Shown: positions 16,596-25,614, counted from the first letter of the stretch. The stretch: DNA of 64,000 nt from Novosphingobium sp. SG919 (GCF_012932495.1 NZ_JABCNG010000005.1:372001-436000), one strand, 5' to 3'. The notes: generated by a model from the sequence alone, not told the origin. Translations and numbers: made by a program.

Positions 16596-18134
16596 TCAGG
16601 CCACGGCGGTCCAGGGCATGAGCTCTCCGACGGCGTTGGCTGGATGTCCGTTGGCGAGTTTGGCGAGGGTCTCTGCCAACCAAGTGTGGGGGTTCACGCC
16701 CGAGATCTTGCAATTCTCTATGAGCGTGGCGATCACCGCCCAGTTGTCGCCGCCGTCATCCGAGCCAGCGAAGAGCGCGTTTTTGCGATTGAGGGCTAAG
16801 GGCCGGATTGATCGCTCTACGGTGTTGGAATCCAGCTCGACGCGGCCATCGTCGAGGAATAGCGACAGCCCAGTCCAACGGGTCAAGGCGTAGCGGATAG
16901 CGTCGGCGAGCTTGCTCTTGGCGCTAATCTGGCGGAGCCTCGCCTCGAGATAGAGGTGCAGGTCATCGACGATGGCGCGGGCCTGTTCGGCGCGCATGGC
17001 GCGGCGCTGTTCTGCCGACGTGCCGCGAACCTGGTCTTCGATGGCATAGAGCATGGCGATGCGGCGCAGCACCTCTGCCGCGACCGTGGAGTTCTCGGCC
17101 AGTTCGTAGAATTTGCGCCGAACGTGCGACCAGCAGAACGCCAGGCTGAGCTGCTGGCCACGCTTGGCCAGCGCGGGATAACCGCTGTAGCCATCGACCT
17201 GCAGGATGCCGGAATAGCTCCCCAGGTGCGACTGGGCGCGCTCGCTCTTGCGGTCAGGCGCGTAGACGTAAGCCACCAGTGGTGGATCATCGCCGCCCCA
17301 TGGCCGGTCGTCGCAGGCATAGGCCCAGAGCTGCCCTGTCTTCGTTCGTCCGCGTCCGGGATCAAGTACGGGGGCGGTGGTCTCGTCGGCAAACAGACGC
17401 TGGGATCGTCGCAGCTCTTCGAGAATGCGATCTCGCAAGGGTCGCAGATACCACGCCGCCCGGCCAACCCAATCAGCCAAGGTCGAGCGGTCGAGCTGGA
17501 CGCCTTGCCGCGCGTAGATCTGGGCCTGCCGGTAAAGCGGGACATGATCGGCATACTTGGTGACCAGCACATGCGCGATCAGCGCTTCGGTGGGAATGCC
17601 ACCCTCAACGATCCGCGCTGGCGCCGGTGCTTGCACGACTGCGCCCTCGCAGGAGCGGCAACCATAGCGCGGGCGCCGTGTGACCAGTACGCGGAAGCTG
17701 GCCGGCACGACATCGAGACGCTCGGCCACGTCCTCGCCGATCTGGTGGAGCGCACCACCACAGCAAGGACAGGCCTTCGCTTCAACATCGACAACCTGTT
17801 CGATCCGCTCGAGATGTGCGGGTAACGCACCGCGGTTGGCCTTGCGCGGCCGCGCGCCTCCAGCCTTGACGATAGCCGCCTCGCGCGCGGCGCGCGCCTG
17901 GCCGAGTGCGGTCTCGACATCTTCGAGGCCGAACTCGAGTTGGTCGGGATCGAGCTGCTCAGACTTGCGCCCGAACCGGTGGCGCATGAACGCGTCGATG
18001 ATCGACTGGAGCCGCTCGATCTCCGCATCGGCCTCGACCTTGGCGACCATCACGTCGGTCAGCTTGCGGGACTGCTCGAGCGCGAACGCGCGGAGTGCTT
18101 CGATGTCTTCGGGCAGATCTGCTTCCACCAACAT
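16596..18134 (-). CDS. tnpC: IS66 family transposase
   Basis: The 512-aa protein has the IS66 transposase order. An N-terminal leucine-rich coiled region is followed by the RHRFGRKSEQLDPDQLEFG motif (about 52-70), then a zinc-finger segment ACPCCGGALHQIGEDV. Next is the DDE core: LFADETTAPVLDPG, VDGYSGYPAL, and DDGRVELDSNTVERSIRPLALNRKN. The C-terminal domain ends with LIENCKISGVNPHTWLAETL. The length is normal for the family and the frame is intact. It lies 31 bp after tnpB. Confidence 0.97.
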   Translation of the reverse strand: MLVEADLPEDIEALRAFALEQSRKLTDVMVAKVEADAEIERLQSIIDAFMRHRFGRKSEQLDPDQLEFGLEDVETALGQARAAREAAIVKAGGARPRKANRGALPAHLERIEQVVDVEAKACPCCGGALHQIGEDVAERLDVVPASFRVLVTRRPRYGCRSCEGAVVQAPAPARIVEGGIPTEALIAHVLVTKYADHVPLYRQAQIYARQGVQLDRSTLADWVGRAAWYLRPLRDRILEELRRSQRLFADETTAPVLDPGRGRTKTGQLWAYACDDRPWGGDDPPLVAYVYAPDRKSERAQSHLGSYSGILQVDGYSGYPALAKRGQQLSLAFCWSHVRRKFYELAENSTVAAEVLRRIAMLYAIEDQVRGTSAEQRRAMRAEQARAIVDDLHLYLEARLRQISAKSKLADAIRYALTRWTGLSLFLDDGRVELDSNTVERSIRPLALNRKNALFAGSDDGGDNWAVIATLIENCKISGVNPHTWLAETLAKLANGHPANAVGELMPWTAVA

Positions 18135-18165
18135 GCAGGCAGTGAATCAGCGGAAGAACCCTGCG

Positions 18166-18522
18166 TCAACCGGCAATCTGCGGGGCGATGGGCTTGCGTC
18201 CACCGTGCACCCGGCGCCAATCCAGACCTTCGAGCAAAGCCCCCAATTGTGCGGAAGTCAGCCGCATCACGCCGTCCTGGATCGCCGGCCACTTGAAGCC
18301 GCCGGACTCCAGCTTCTTGGCCATCAGGCACAGCCCGGTGCCGTCCCACCAGACCAGTTTGACACGGTCTGACCGCTTGGCCCGGAACACGTAGATCACA
18401 CCAGAAAAAGGATCGCCGCCATATTTAGCGCCCACCAGCGCGGCCAAAGCGTCGGGTCCCTTGCGGAAGTCTACCGGACGCGTTGCCACCATCACGCGCG
18501 CGCCAGGCCCAATCCCGATCAT
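18166..18522 (-). CDS. tnpB: IS66 family accessory protein TnpB
   Basis: The 118-aa protein contains MVATRPVDFRKGPDALAALV and VYVFRAKRSDRVKLVWWDGTG, the signature of IS66 Orf2 (TnpB). The protein is needed for efficient transposition of IS66 elements, but its biochemical role is unclear. Its start overlaps the tnpA stop by 4 bp. Confidence 0.95.
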   Translation of the reverse strand: MIGIGPGARVMVATRPVDFRKGPDALAALVGAKYGGDPFSGVIYVFRAKRSDRVKLVWWDGTGLCLMAKKLESGGFKWPAIQDGVMRLTSAQLGALLEGLDWRRVHGGRKPIAPQIAG

Positions 18523-18965
18523 GGGCGGTCTTCAGCCTTGGCACCCCGCAGCGCATGTATGACAGCCACGGCCAGATCAGTTCGCACGGCCTGCCCGATC
18601 CGGACGAGGGCGCCGGCAATCTCGATCTCTACCATCCCATCGGCTGACGTACACGCTGGTGCCGGCGCCTTTTCCAGAACCGGTACGAACATGGGATCCG
18701 GGTGCGGCGGCAACTGGCGGGCCTCAACCGCATAACGCAATTCGCGCCGCCATGTGTAGAGGAGCGACGTGCTGACATCGCGCTCCCGCGAAAACGCGGC
18801 AATGTTGCCACTGCGCTCCATCTCCGCAACCAGCGCCAGCTTCTCTTCCAGCGTCCAGGTCCGGCGCCGGCCGGTCGTCCCCTTCAAAACTTCAAGACGC
18901 CGGACCGGCTTCAGAGCCGCTCCAGCATCCGTGTCCAGTGTGCTCGTTGGCGTTGCGTCATCCAT
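18519..18965 (-). CDS. tnpA: IS66 family accessory protein TnpA
   Basis: The 148-aa protein has an N-terminal helix-turn-helix, RRTWTLEEKLALVAEMERSG then DVSTSLLYTWRREL (about 33-75). This is the transposase-8-like fold of IS66/IS3 Orf1 proteins. The C-terminal VEIEIAGALVRIG region is typical of IS66 TnpA. It is the first gene of the element's operon. Confidence 0.93.
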   Translation of the reverse strand: MDDATPTSTLDTDAGAALKPVRRLEVLKGTTGRRRTWTLEEKLALVAEMERSGNIAAFSRERDVSTSLLYTWRRELRYAVEARQLPPHPDPMFVPVLEKAPAPACTSADGMVEIEIAGALVRIGQAVRTDLAVAVIHALRGAKAEDRP

Positions 18966-19023
18966 CCATACACAACTGCAACACCCAAAAATCTGCGCAA
19001 GGTGGGGTCAAAACGGCGCTTAC

Positions 19024-19031
19024 GCGCGGGG
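19024..19031. repeat. Target-site duplication, right copy
   Basis: GCGCGGGG, identical to 16575-16582. The remaining bases up to the patatin stop (19032-19255) show no recognisable gene. Confidence 0.92.
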
Positions 19032-19255
19032 CACGGGCGGCCACGTTCGAGACGGCGCTGGGCGGGCCCTGTGGGCCCGATCACGAGAGGGAGGGCTGGG
19101 ACATTCTGCGGAAGCGGGCGATGCCGCGAACGGGAGCTATCGCGAGACGCGCACAGCCATCGGCAGCGTTACGGCCGTACGGGGCGGCCGAGGAAATTGC
19201 AGCGCCCAGTCTCGCCGTGGATATCGTCGCGCAGAGCAGTCATCGCAGCGACGTG

Positions 19256-20431
19256 TCAGACACCGATCGGATATGGGAAGCCAGAGGGCGGAGGCAGGGC
19301 TGGATCGAGATAGCTGCGGATCGCCGCGTCGCACGAGGCGTAACCCCAATTGATCAGGCGCTCCTGGGTCGCGGCGTCGATTTTCGCGAGCCGGGTCGGC
19401 GTGATCGCGAGCTGGCTGGTCCTGGCGAAAGGGCACGCGAGCTTTTCTGGTGCGGGATAAACGGTCAGGTCCGATCGCGCGCTCCAATAGGCGCCCTTAC
19501 GAAAATTTGGGGATGTTGGCGGCTCGGCGAAACTAGCCATCAACTGGCGGTTGCGAAGCGACCTTACCTGACTGTCCACGATGTCGGCCACGCGCATCGC
19601 GCCGCGGACCCAGTCCGTATGGGGTTTGCCATCGGGCGCAATCTTCATGCCTGCGTCGCTCACCAGCACCGTCCGATAGCGCTTCCAGATCGTCTCGAGT
19701 CCGAGATTATCATAGACGCCGCCATCGCTCAGGATCACCTCCTCGGTAAAAGGCGGATGCTGCAGCGTCGCTGACGTGTCCGGTCGGAACTTGGTCGGAT
19801 CGACCTTGAGGTGCATGGGCGAGAGGATCGGCGGGAACGCCGAGGAGGCCGCGACCGCGATGGCCACCTGCAGATCGGGCCTGTCGATCAGGCCGGTTCG
19901 CCAGTCGCCCATATAGGGCTTGGAGAAGCGCCAAAGGGCCGCCGTCTGGAGGTTGGACGCGTTGATCACAAAGCGCGGACTATCGGGAAAATGCTGCAGC
20001 GTTGCCGTTCCAAACAGATGCTTGCGGTAGGCGCCAGCGACTTTGTCTGCGATCGAACCTGGCAGGACGATCCCGCGAAGCACCGCGCCGACATCGACGG
20101 TGCGGTCCGCGAAAGCACGTATCGGCTTAACGACATGTTCGACGAAGTCGCGCGGATCGGTCGCATTGAAAGAGAGCCTGGACCAGGCGAGCGCGAGCAC
20201 GGCTGATGTAATCGAGCCGCCGGACACGCTCGATATGCGCGCAATGCCCGCAAGCGCATCGGCATCATAGAGCCGCCAGAGCGTGCCGAGATGGAAGAGC
20301 ATCGCCCGGAAGCCGCCGCCGGACAGCGCGAGGCCGATCCCGTCGTCGGGCGGCCCGGGATGCGTGTCCGGCTCGTTGACCGGGACCGCCAGTCGAGCGG
20401 GTGCGCCAGAGGGAGGGGCTTCGTCGATCAT
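19256..20431 (-). CDS. Patatin-like phospholipase
   Basis: The 391-aa protein has the oxyanion-hole motif LALSGGGFRA (about 34-43), the nucleophile motif SSVSGGSI with Ser70 (a GxSxG variant whose first Gly is Ser), and the dyad Asp in LSDGGVYDN further on. Together these define patatin-type acyl hydrolases that cleave membrane lipids. No signal peptide is seen, so it should act in the cytoplasm. Its first base overlaps the end of the MBL gene, making it the third gene of a peptidase-MBL-patatin operon. Patatin effectors are known in some anti-phage systems; that role here is inference. Confidence 0.85.
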   Translation of the reverse strand: MIDEAPPSGAPARLAVPVNEPDTHPGPPDDGIGLALSGGGFRAMLFHLGTLWRLYDADALAGIARISSVSGGSITSAVLALAWSRLSFNATDPRDFVEHVVKPIRAFADRTVDVGAVLRGIVLPGSIADKVAGAYRKHLFGTATLQHFPDSPRFVINASNLQTAALWRFSKPYMGDWRTGLIDRPDLQVAIAVAASSAFPPILSPMHLKVDPTKFRPDTSATLQHPPFTEEVILSDGGVYDNLGLETIWKRYRTVLVSDAGMKIAPDGKPHTDWVRGAMRVADIVDSQVRSLRNRQLMASFAEPPTSPNFRKGAYWSARSDLTVYPAPEKLACPFARTSQLAITPTRLAKIDAATQERLINWGYASCDAAIRSYLDPALPPPSGFPYPIGV

Positions 20432-21765
20432 CAGAGGTGATAGTCGATGAAGAGTTCGTGGGTCGGCATATCGAAGGCTGGGTCGAGGGGGTCGGGGAAT
20501 GTGTCGGCCCCCGGCACCGGCGCCTGGTCACTGCGCGCGAGCTTGCCGCCGGTCTTCGCCTTGAGAGCGTCCATCAGCGGGACGCGCGGCACCTCGCTCT
20601 TGTTCTTCTCGCTCCCATAGGCGCCGACCGCGGTCGAACACATCGCCACGATCCCATCCCGCATCGCATCGAGCGCGTCGACCGGGGTTGCGTTCGTGCT
20701 GCCGTGGTGGCCGACCTTATAGAAATCGATCGATTTCAGGATCGCCTTGGCCTCTTCGGTCAATGCCGTATGCCCTGGCGCCCCGAACGCGCCGCCGAAC
20801 AGCAGATTTTGCCAGTTGCCCCACTGGGCGTCGCCGGCAAACAGCAATTTCTTGCCGTTGAATTCGAAGAGCACCACGATGCTCTGATTGTTGATCGTGT
20901 TGTCGGCCTGCTGGGCGATTGCACGGATGACGTCCGGCTGCGCCTGCGCAATTTTTCGCGTCACATTCAACAGGCCATTCTGGCCCAGTATTTCGTCCCC
21001 GAATGCGCCGCCATCGGAATTGAATTGACCACCAAACAAGGGCGAGCTGTCGGTCTTTCCCGTGCTGGCATCGAGCTGGTCGAGATATTGGTGGTTCTTG
21101 CCGTCCATCTGGCTGACCAGCTTCGGATCGGTCGGTGGCCCGAGGATCTCCGCGCTGAGCTGCATCTTCGTCAGGACGTCAGGCAAAGGCGCGTCGTCGC
21201 CCGCCTTGAGATAGGCGACTTTGGAGGGTGTGTTGGCGAAACCCTTATGCAGAACCGAGAGCGCGAGGTCGTTTGACGATTGACCGGCGATGTCGAACCC
21301 GAGGATGTTGCCCGCCATGAGCGCAAAAGAGCTGTTGCCCGGGCTGGCGTTCGCCGAGAAGGCCATCTGCAGGCGCTGCGCCACCGCCGTGATCCCGGCC
21401 TGGATCTTCACAGCCTGCGCATTCGACGGATCTTCGAACCAGGGCATCCAGACCTGATCGACCTGAAACTCCTTGAAGGTCGCCGCGCATTTGGCGAAGC
21501 CAGAAATATGATCGGCGTGACGATGAGTCATGATGACCAGCGCGAGATGCCCCTTGGTGTCGACCTTGAGCTGCGCGACTGCATCGTCGATGCTGTTGGT
21601 CGGCTTGGCGTGGACGCCGCAGTCGATGAGAATGTGGGCTACCTCGTCGTCCTGCTTGAGGCTCAGGAGGAAGAAATCACCGAAGCCGACACGGTACATG
21701 CGAACACGGATGCCGGCAGCTCCGATGATCGGGCCGGCGTTTTCGACAGGTACAATGCCGGCCAT
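20431..21765 (-). CDS. MBL-fold hydrolase (ComEC/Rec2-like)
   Basis: The ATG at 21765 (MAGIVPVENAG) is chosen because it lies 2 bp after the peptidase stop; the frame is open further upstream. The 444-aa protein has MTHRHADHISGF (HxHxDH metal site), preceded by HILIDCGVH, with KKLLFAGDAQWGNW and VGHHGSTNATP as the later metal-ligand motifs. This order is that of stand-alone ComEC-like MBL hydrolases. The substrate is unknown. It is the middle gene of the operon. Confidence 0.85.
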   Translation of the reverse strand: MAGIVPVENAGPIIGAAGIRVRMYRVGFGDFFLLSLKQDDEVAHILIDCGVHAKPTNSIDDAVAQLKVDTKGHLALVIMTHRHADHISGFAKCAATFKEFQVDQVWMPWFEDPSNAQAVKIQAGITAVAQRLQMAFSANASPGNSSFALMAGNILGFDIAGQSSNDLALSVLHKGFANTPSKVAYLKAGDDAPLPDVLTKMQLSAEILGPPTDPKLVSQMDGKNHQYLDQLDASTGKTDSSPLFGGQFNSDGGAFGDEILGQNGLLNVTRKIAQAQPDVIRAIAQQADNTINNQSIVVLFEFNGKKLLFAGDAQWGNWQNLLFGGAFGAPGHTALTEEAKAILKSIDFYKVGHHGSTNATPVDALDAMRDGIVAMCSTAVGAYGSEKNKSEVPRVPLMDALKAKTGGKLARSDQAPVPGADTFPDPLDPAFDMPTHELFIDYHL

Positions 21766-21767
21766 CT

Positions 21768-23540
21768 TCAGGCTCCATGAACGAGGGCGAAGTCGATGCG
21801 ATGGTCGCTCGTCATCATGCCGCCCGCTGCGAAGGCCGAGCGCTGGCATTCGAACCGCTCCTTGCTTCGCTTTCGCGGGATGACGTAGCGCACGCGCGGC
21901 TCACCGCGCTGCTCCCCTTCGAAGGGCGGGCTGGCGATCATGACAGTGACGCCGCCGCGCATCTCGAATTTGCCCAGCTCGGGGATGGCGGGATCGAACC
22001 ACTCAGTCGTCGTCTGGATGAACTCGACGACCATATCGATCCGCAAGACCCCGTCCTCGCCCAGGCGGAACATCGGGTGAAAGGAGGGAGCAGCGATCCG
22101 GCCCTGTGTCGGATCGAAGCCGAGAAGGGCGGCGTTGTCCTTGGCGTATCTGCGCAGGATCGGCGCATTGATCGCCTTCTCCTGATCGGTCAGCCCATTG
22201 GGGTCGCCGAAAACCAGTCCGTTGACCGGGGGAAGCTCGCTGGGCGCGTCGGGCCAGCGGAGCGCCTCTTCCGAGAAATAGCCGGCGCCATCGGGCGTGA
22301 TGCCGCGACGACGGAACGCCTGCATGATCGCTTCGCGGACACGGTGCGCATCGACCGGATAGAGGTCCGTGTCGGCGGTGATGACAGCGCGCAGGAAATC
22401 GCCGAACGTGATGTCGACGGGCGGGCAGTAATCGAGCGCCCGCGCGCAGATCTGAAAAAACATCTCGGCCGTCTTGCTCGCTCGTTCGGCCAGAAGCGTT
22501 GCCAGCGGCATAGGCAGGTCGACCGGGTTCGCCTGCCCCGATCCGGCGCGGTAAATCCGGAACAGGTCCGCGGTCCGCCGGATGTAGGTCGTAAAATAGG
22601 CGTCGAACATCGCGGCAACGAGGATCGAGCCGCGCGCATGCGGCTCGGTCAGTACGCGGATGTCATTGGGATCCGCCTTCTGGTCGATTGCGTCGCGCAG
22701 GCCGACGCCATGGCCTGAGACCATTCCGAATTGGCGGGCGAGGAAAACCAGCGGGTTGTCCGACGCCAACTGCCCCCCGATCGGCGAATTCTCCGTGCCG
22801 TCCGACGCCTCGGCCCGCAGGCTCGGACCATAGAGCCTGCCGCCGGTCCGCTGCAGTGCCTCGATCAGCGCTTCCTGATGCGAAAAATGACGGAAAAGCG
22901 CGGCAAGGTCGGCAAATGCCTCGTGGAAGGCGGCGACATCGATGTTGGTCGGCTCGGTGAAATATTGACGGATGCCGTCGATGACCGCGTGGGTCACCTC
23001 ATGCGCGATGATATCGTGCGACAGGCAGGTGAAGATCGTCTGGCCCGGGAGCACATCACCCTGCGTATCTTGGCTTGCCTGAAAATAGCCGAACAGGATG
23101 CCGCCGGCGTCGCGACTGTAAAAGGCGTTCGCCTGCTTGAGCGCGTGGGGAAAGAGTTTGAGCGGCGCGGTCCGGCTCTTGGCGTGCCGCCAGCGGATGC
23201 GCCGGCCCAGGGCGACTTCGAAGCGTTCGAGCGTTTCGGAGGCGACCGCATAGACCATCTGCTGGTGAAAGCGCGGGTCGGATTCCGTTGGATCGAGGCC
23301 GCCGCGAAGCAGGATTGCGGGATGATCGAGATCGACCGCCTCATAAAACATCTTGGCGTTGCCATCATAATCGACAACCGCGAACCGTGCCCCGACCGGC
23401 CCCGGCTTCAACGGCTCATAGCGTACATCGAGCGTCAGATGATTGCCGAGCATGCGGCCCAAGCTCGGATCGAAGGCATAGACCTTCAGCGGGCGACGAC
23501 CCGGGAAAGGTATAGTATTCTGCGAGTTGCTTGTCGCCAT
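21768..23540 (-). CDS. Gluzincin (M4-like) metallopeptidase
   Basis: The 590-aa protein contains HDIIAHEVTHAVIDG with zinc ligands His180 and His184 and catalytic Glu181. AAFHEAFADLAALF follows, whose Glu207 is the third ligand, the thermolysin-like pattern. Unlike secreted M4 proteases it has no signal peptide or propeptide, so it probably acts inside the cell. The C-terminal 250 residues have no recognised domain. It heads the peptidase-MBL-patatin operon, with a 294-bp region upstream that contains inverted repeats and nothing else recognisable. Confidence 0.8.
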   Translation of the reverse strand: MATSNSQNTIPFPGRRPLKVYAFDPSLGRMLGNHLTLDVRYEPLKPGPVGARFAVVDYDGNAKMFYEAVDLDHPAILLRGGLDPTESDPRFHQQMVYAVASETLERFEVALGRRIRWRHAKSRTAPLKLFPHALKQANAFYSRDAGGILFGYFQASQDTQGDVLPGQTIFTCLSHDIIAHEVTHAVIDGIRQYFTEPTNIDVAAFHEAFADLAALFRHFSHQEALIEALQRTGGRLYGPSLRAEASDGTENSPIGGQLASDNPLVFLARQFGMVSGHGVGLRDAIDQKADPNDIRVLTEPHARGSILVAAMFDAYFTTYIRRTADLFRIYRAGSGQANPVDLPMPLATLLAERASKTAEMFFQICARALDYCPPVDITFGDFLRAVITADTDLYPVDAHRVREAIMQAFRRRGITPDGAGYFSEEALRWPDAPSELPPVNGLVFGDPNGLTDQEKAINAPILRRYAKDNAALLGFDPTQGRIAAPSFHPMFRLGEDGVLRIDMVVEFIQTTTEWFDPAIPELGKFEMRGGVTVMIASPPFEGEQRGEPRVRYVIPRKRSKERFECQRSAFAAGGMMTSDHRIDFALVHGA

Positions 23541-23658
23541 GCCGGTTGTCTCTTGGCAGAGGGGTCGCGGTCGCTAATACTTCGATGGATTGTGCTTTGC
23601 TGTATGCCACGATGAAAATTGTACCGCCAGTGTATCGACAGGATAATTTCATCCGTAG

Positions 23659-23739
23659 TTGGTGACATCAAAGTTGCCCATCCGAGAGAGCTGACGGCCT
23701 GAAGATTGCTCGGTTATGTACCCCCGTTGAAGTCACCAA
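23659..23739. promoter_or_regulatory. Inverted repeat pair upstream of the peptidase operon
   Basis: TTGGTGACATCA (23659-23670) recurs in inverse orientation as TGAAGTCACCAA (23728-23739), with 11 of 12 positions matching. The pair lies about 120-200 bp ahead of the peptidase start at 23540, in the 294-bp gap 23541-23834. It could be a pair of operator half-sites for the operon. Confidence 0.35.
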
Positions 23740-23834
23740 TGGGTGGGTGGGGCGCGGAGACGCAGCGCGTGACCGCTTTCGATCGTATGGTGGCTTGTTG
23801 CACACGGCGCGCCCGCGAGGATGTATGCCATCGA

Positions 23835-24539
23835 TCAGACTGCCTGATGCCGCAACCATTCATAGAGCAGATGCGCGCCAGGATCATATTCGGAACCGAT
23901 GGATATGCGGACGAACTTTCCGTCACAGGCGAAGGCGGAGGCGCGCGGGAAGGTGAGATAGGAGCGCCCCTCAAGGATCATGTCACCAGAACGGACCTGC
24001 GCGATCGCCCTTGTCGTCCCGAGCGCACGATGTCCTGCGGGCGCGTCGATCAGCTTCAGCCTGTCACCCGCCCTGACCTGCTTCTTGAAGGCCGCGAGCG
24101 TCACCTTCGCCTGGACCGGGTTTTTCGCGCCGCAGCGGGCGGCCTGCGCCGCCCAATAGGCCTGGCTGATGCATGCTTCGCAGTAGAACGAACAGGTGTG
24201 GAAGTCCTGCAGCAGATTGGACCGCGTGAAGCCGAAACGTTCCATCTGGTCGCGCACCTCCACGAAGAAGCTATTTTGCGCGTCGCGTGGGGTGAGATCG
24301 GTTGGTGTATCGAGGATCTCGGCGGTGATCTTTCGGCCGCCGGCAAACTTTTCAGTCCTGATCGCAAAGCTCGTCGCGGGAAACTTCGCTTTCAGATGAC
24401 CTTCGATGCGGGCCGCCAGCGTGGCGAGGTTGTCGCCGGCACGATAGAGATCACCCTGATAGTGAAAGTTACCGCGTTCGTCATGGTTGGTCTGGCTGTA
24501 CAAGCGCGCAGACGCGCCCGGTGCGGAATAATCGGTCAT
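23835..24539 (-). CDS. Cysteine-containing hypothetical protein
   Basis: The ATG at 24539 follows GGAGGAAA, giving 234 aa. A cluster FHTCSFYCEACISQAYWAAQAARCG near the middle (about 125-150) provides four cysteines that could bind a metal. The family is not recognised, and there is no signal peptide. It is upstream of, and co-oriented with, the peptidase operon but separated by 294 bp, so it is probably a separate unit. It diverges from mucR. Confidence 0.6.
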   Translation of the reverse strand: MTDYSAPGASARLYSQTNHDERGNFHYQGDLYRAGDNLATLAARIEGHLKAKFPATSFAIRTEKFAGGRKITAEILDTPTDLTPRDAQNSFFVEVRDQMERFGFTRSNLLQDFHTCSFYCEACISQAYWAAQAARCGAKNPVQAKVTLAAFKKQVRAGDRLKLIDAPAGHRALGTTRAIAQVRSGDMILEGRSYLTFPRASAFACDGKFVRISIGSEYDPGAHLLYEWLRHQAV

Positions 24540-24705
24540 GGATTTCCTCCAAGGAATAGCGCGTGGCACGATTGCCGCGGCATCCTTGGAAGCCCCCCTC
24601 CCCTCCTTTTTGACTCGGACCTGAAATGAAGGCACGAGTTCATTTACGCTTACGCAAGTGAGCCTGCTCCAAGACCAGAAGTTCCAGCCAGAAGAAGGAT
24701 ATTGC

Positions 24706-25545
24706 ATGGCCGAGTCCGAAGATGCGGGCGTCATGTCATTGACCGTGACGTTGCTCAGTGCCTATTTCGCGAACAATACCGTACCGAGCAGCGAGTTGCC
24801 GGCCCTCGTCGAGGGAACGCGGCGGGCTCTGCTCGGCGATGCGCCGACGCCGGCGGCGGGAGTTTCGGCCGCAGAACCTTCTTCGACCGCGCCGGCACCA
24901 GAGGCCGAGCCCGTCGCTCCTGAAACGCCGGCAGCGGCGCAGGAATATAAGCCGGCGGTTTCGATTGAGGAAAGTCTGGCATCGCCCGATCAGATCCTGA
25001 GCTTGATCGATGGCAAGCCCTACAAGGCTCTCAAGCGACATCTCTCGACGCACGGGCTGACTCCCGCCGATTATCGCGCCCGATACGGTCTGCCGGCCGA
25101 TTATCCTCTGGTGGCGCCAAGCTATTCAGCGGCACGCCGCGAGGTTGCGCAGAAGTTCGGCCTCGGTGGCAAGCGCAAGAGCGCTCCGGCGCCGGTGGCT
25201 GAGGAAGTACCGGCGACACCGATCACCGAGACGGCCAAGCCGGTTGATGCTACAGCAACACCGATCAAGCCCGCGCCGGCCCGTCGTTCTCGCACGAAAG
25301 CAGTGATCGCCGAGCCGAAGCCCGCAGCCAAGGCATCGAAGAGCACGACTCCCAAGGCTGCGAAAGCGACCAAGACCACCAAGACTGCGAAGCCGGCCAA
25401 AGCACCGAAGGCCGCTGTCGGAAAAGCTCCCGCGGCGAGTGCCGATGCTACCGCGAAGCCCAAGCGGAGCAGAGCACCGAAAGGTGCCGCCCAGACCTCG
25501 GCTCCAGCCGAGGTTGCGTCGGAAGCGGGAGCGCCTGCCGAATGA
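24706..25545 (+). CDS. MucR/Ros-like transcriptional regulator with Lys/Ala-rich tail
   Basis: The 279-aa protein has SIEESLASPDQILSLIDGKP, YKALKRHLSTHGLTP and YRARYGLPADYPLVAPSYSA (about 88-150), the MucR/Ros core. The two Cys residues of the classical zinc finger are missing, while the two His are kept. About 130 residues rich in Lys, Ala, Pro and Thr follow (TPKAAKATKTTKTAKPAKA), unlike ordinary MucR proteins of about 140-180 aa. MucR proteins silence AT-rich DNA in an H-NS-like way. The tail resembles histone H1-type DNA-binding tails. Start chosen for the GAAGAAGGA site. Confidence 0.8.
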   Translation: MAESEDAGVMSLTVTLLSAYFANNTVPSSELPALVEGTRRALLGDAPTPAAGVSAAEPSSTAPAPEAEPVAPETPAAAQEYKPAVSIEESLASPDQILSLIDGKPYKALKRHLSTHGLTPADYRARYGLPADYPLVAPSYSAARREVAQKFGLGGKRKSAPAPVAEEVPATPITETAKPVDATATPIKPAPARRSRTKAVIAEPKPAAKASKSTTPKAAKATKTTKTAKPAKAPKAAVGKAPAASADATAKPKRSRAPKGAAQTSAPAEVASEAGAPAE

Positions 25546-25554
25546 TGAGGTGGC

Positions 25555-25575
25555 CCGGGGCTCCGAAAGCCCCGG
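25555..25575. terminator. Bidirectional hairpin between mucR-like and helicase genes
   Basis: CCGGGGCT (25555-25562) pairs with AGCCCCGG (25568-25575) around a 5-base loop. It lies in the 69-bp gap between two convergent genes. No strong T run follows, but the perfect GC stem and position fit a shared terminator. Confidence 0.5.
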
Positions 25576-25614
25576 ACCGCTCTCCATTTCTGTCGCGCCA
25601 AGGGGCTGCGCGGA

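Larger units (their letters stand above)
16583..19023 (-). mobile_element. Complete IS66-family insertion sequence
   Basis: The element is 2441 bp long. Its ends are GTAAGCG at 16583-16589 and the inverse CGCTTAC at 19017-19023, matching the GTAA start usual for IS66. Inverted-repeat similarity fades beyond 7 bp (about 13 of 20 positions match). It contains the three-gene set tnpA, tnpB, tnpC with no frameshift or stop. An identical 8-bp duplication, GCGCGGGG, flanks both ends. Intact genes and a perfect target duplication suggest a recent, possibly active insertion. It lies between the DUF932 and patatin genes and does not visibly break a gene. Confidence 0.95.

Noticed and set aside
21777..23615. 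Two + strand frames of about 300 codons
   Set aside because: Antisense to the M4-like peptidase with its HEVTH motif; shadow composition.
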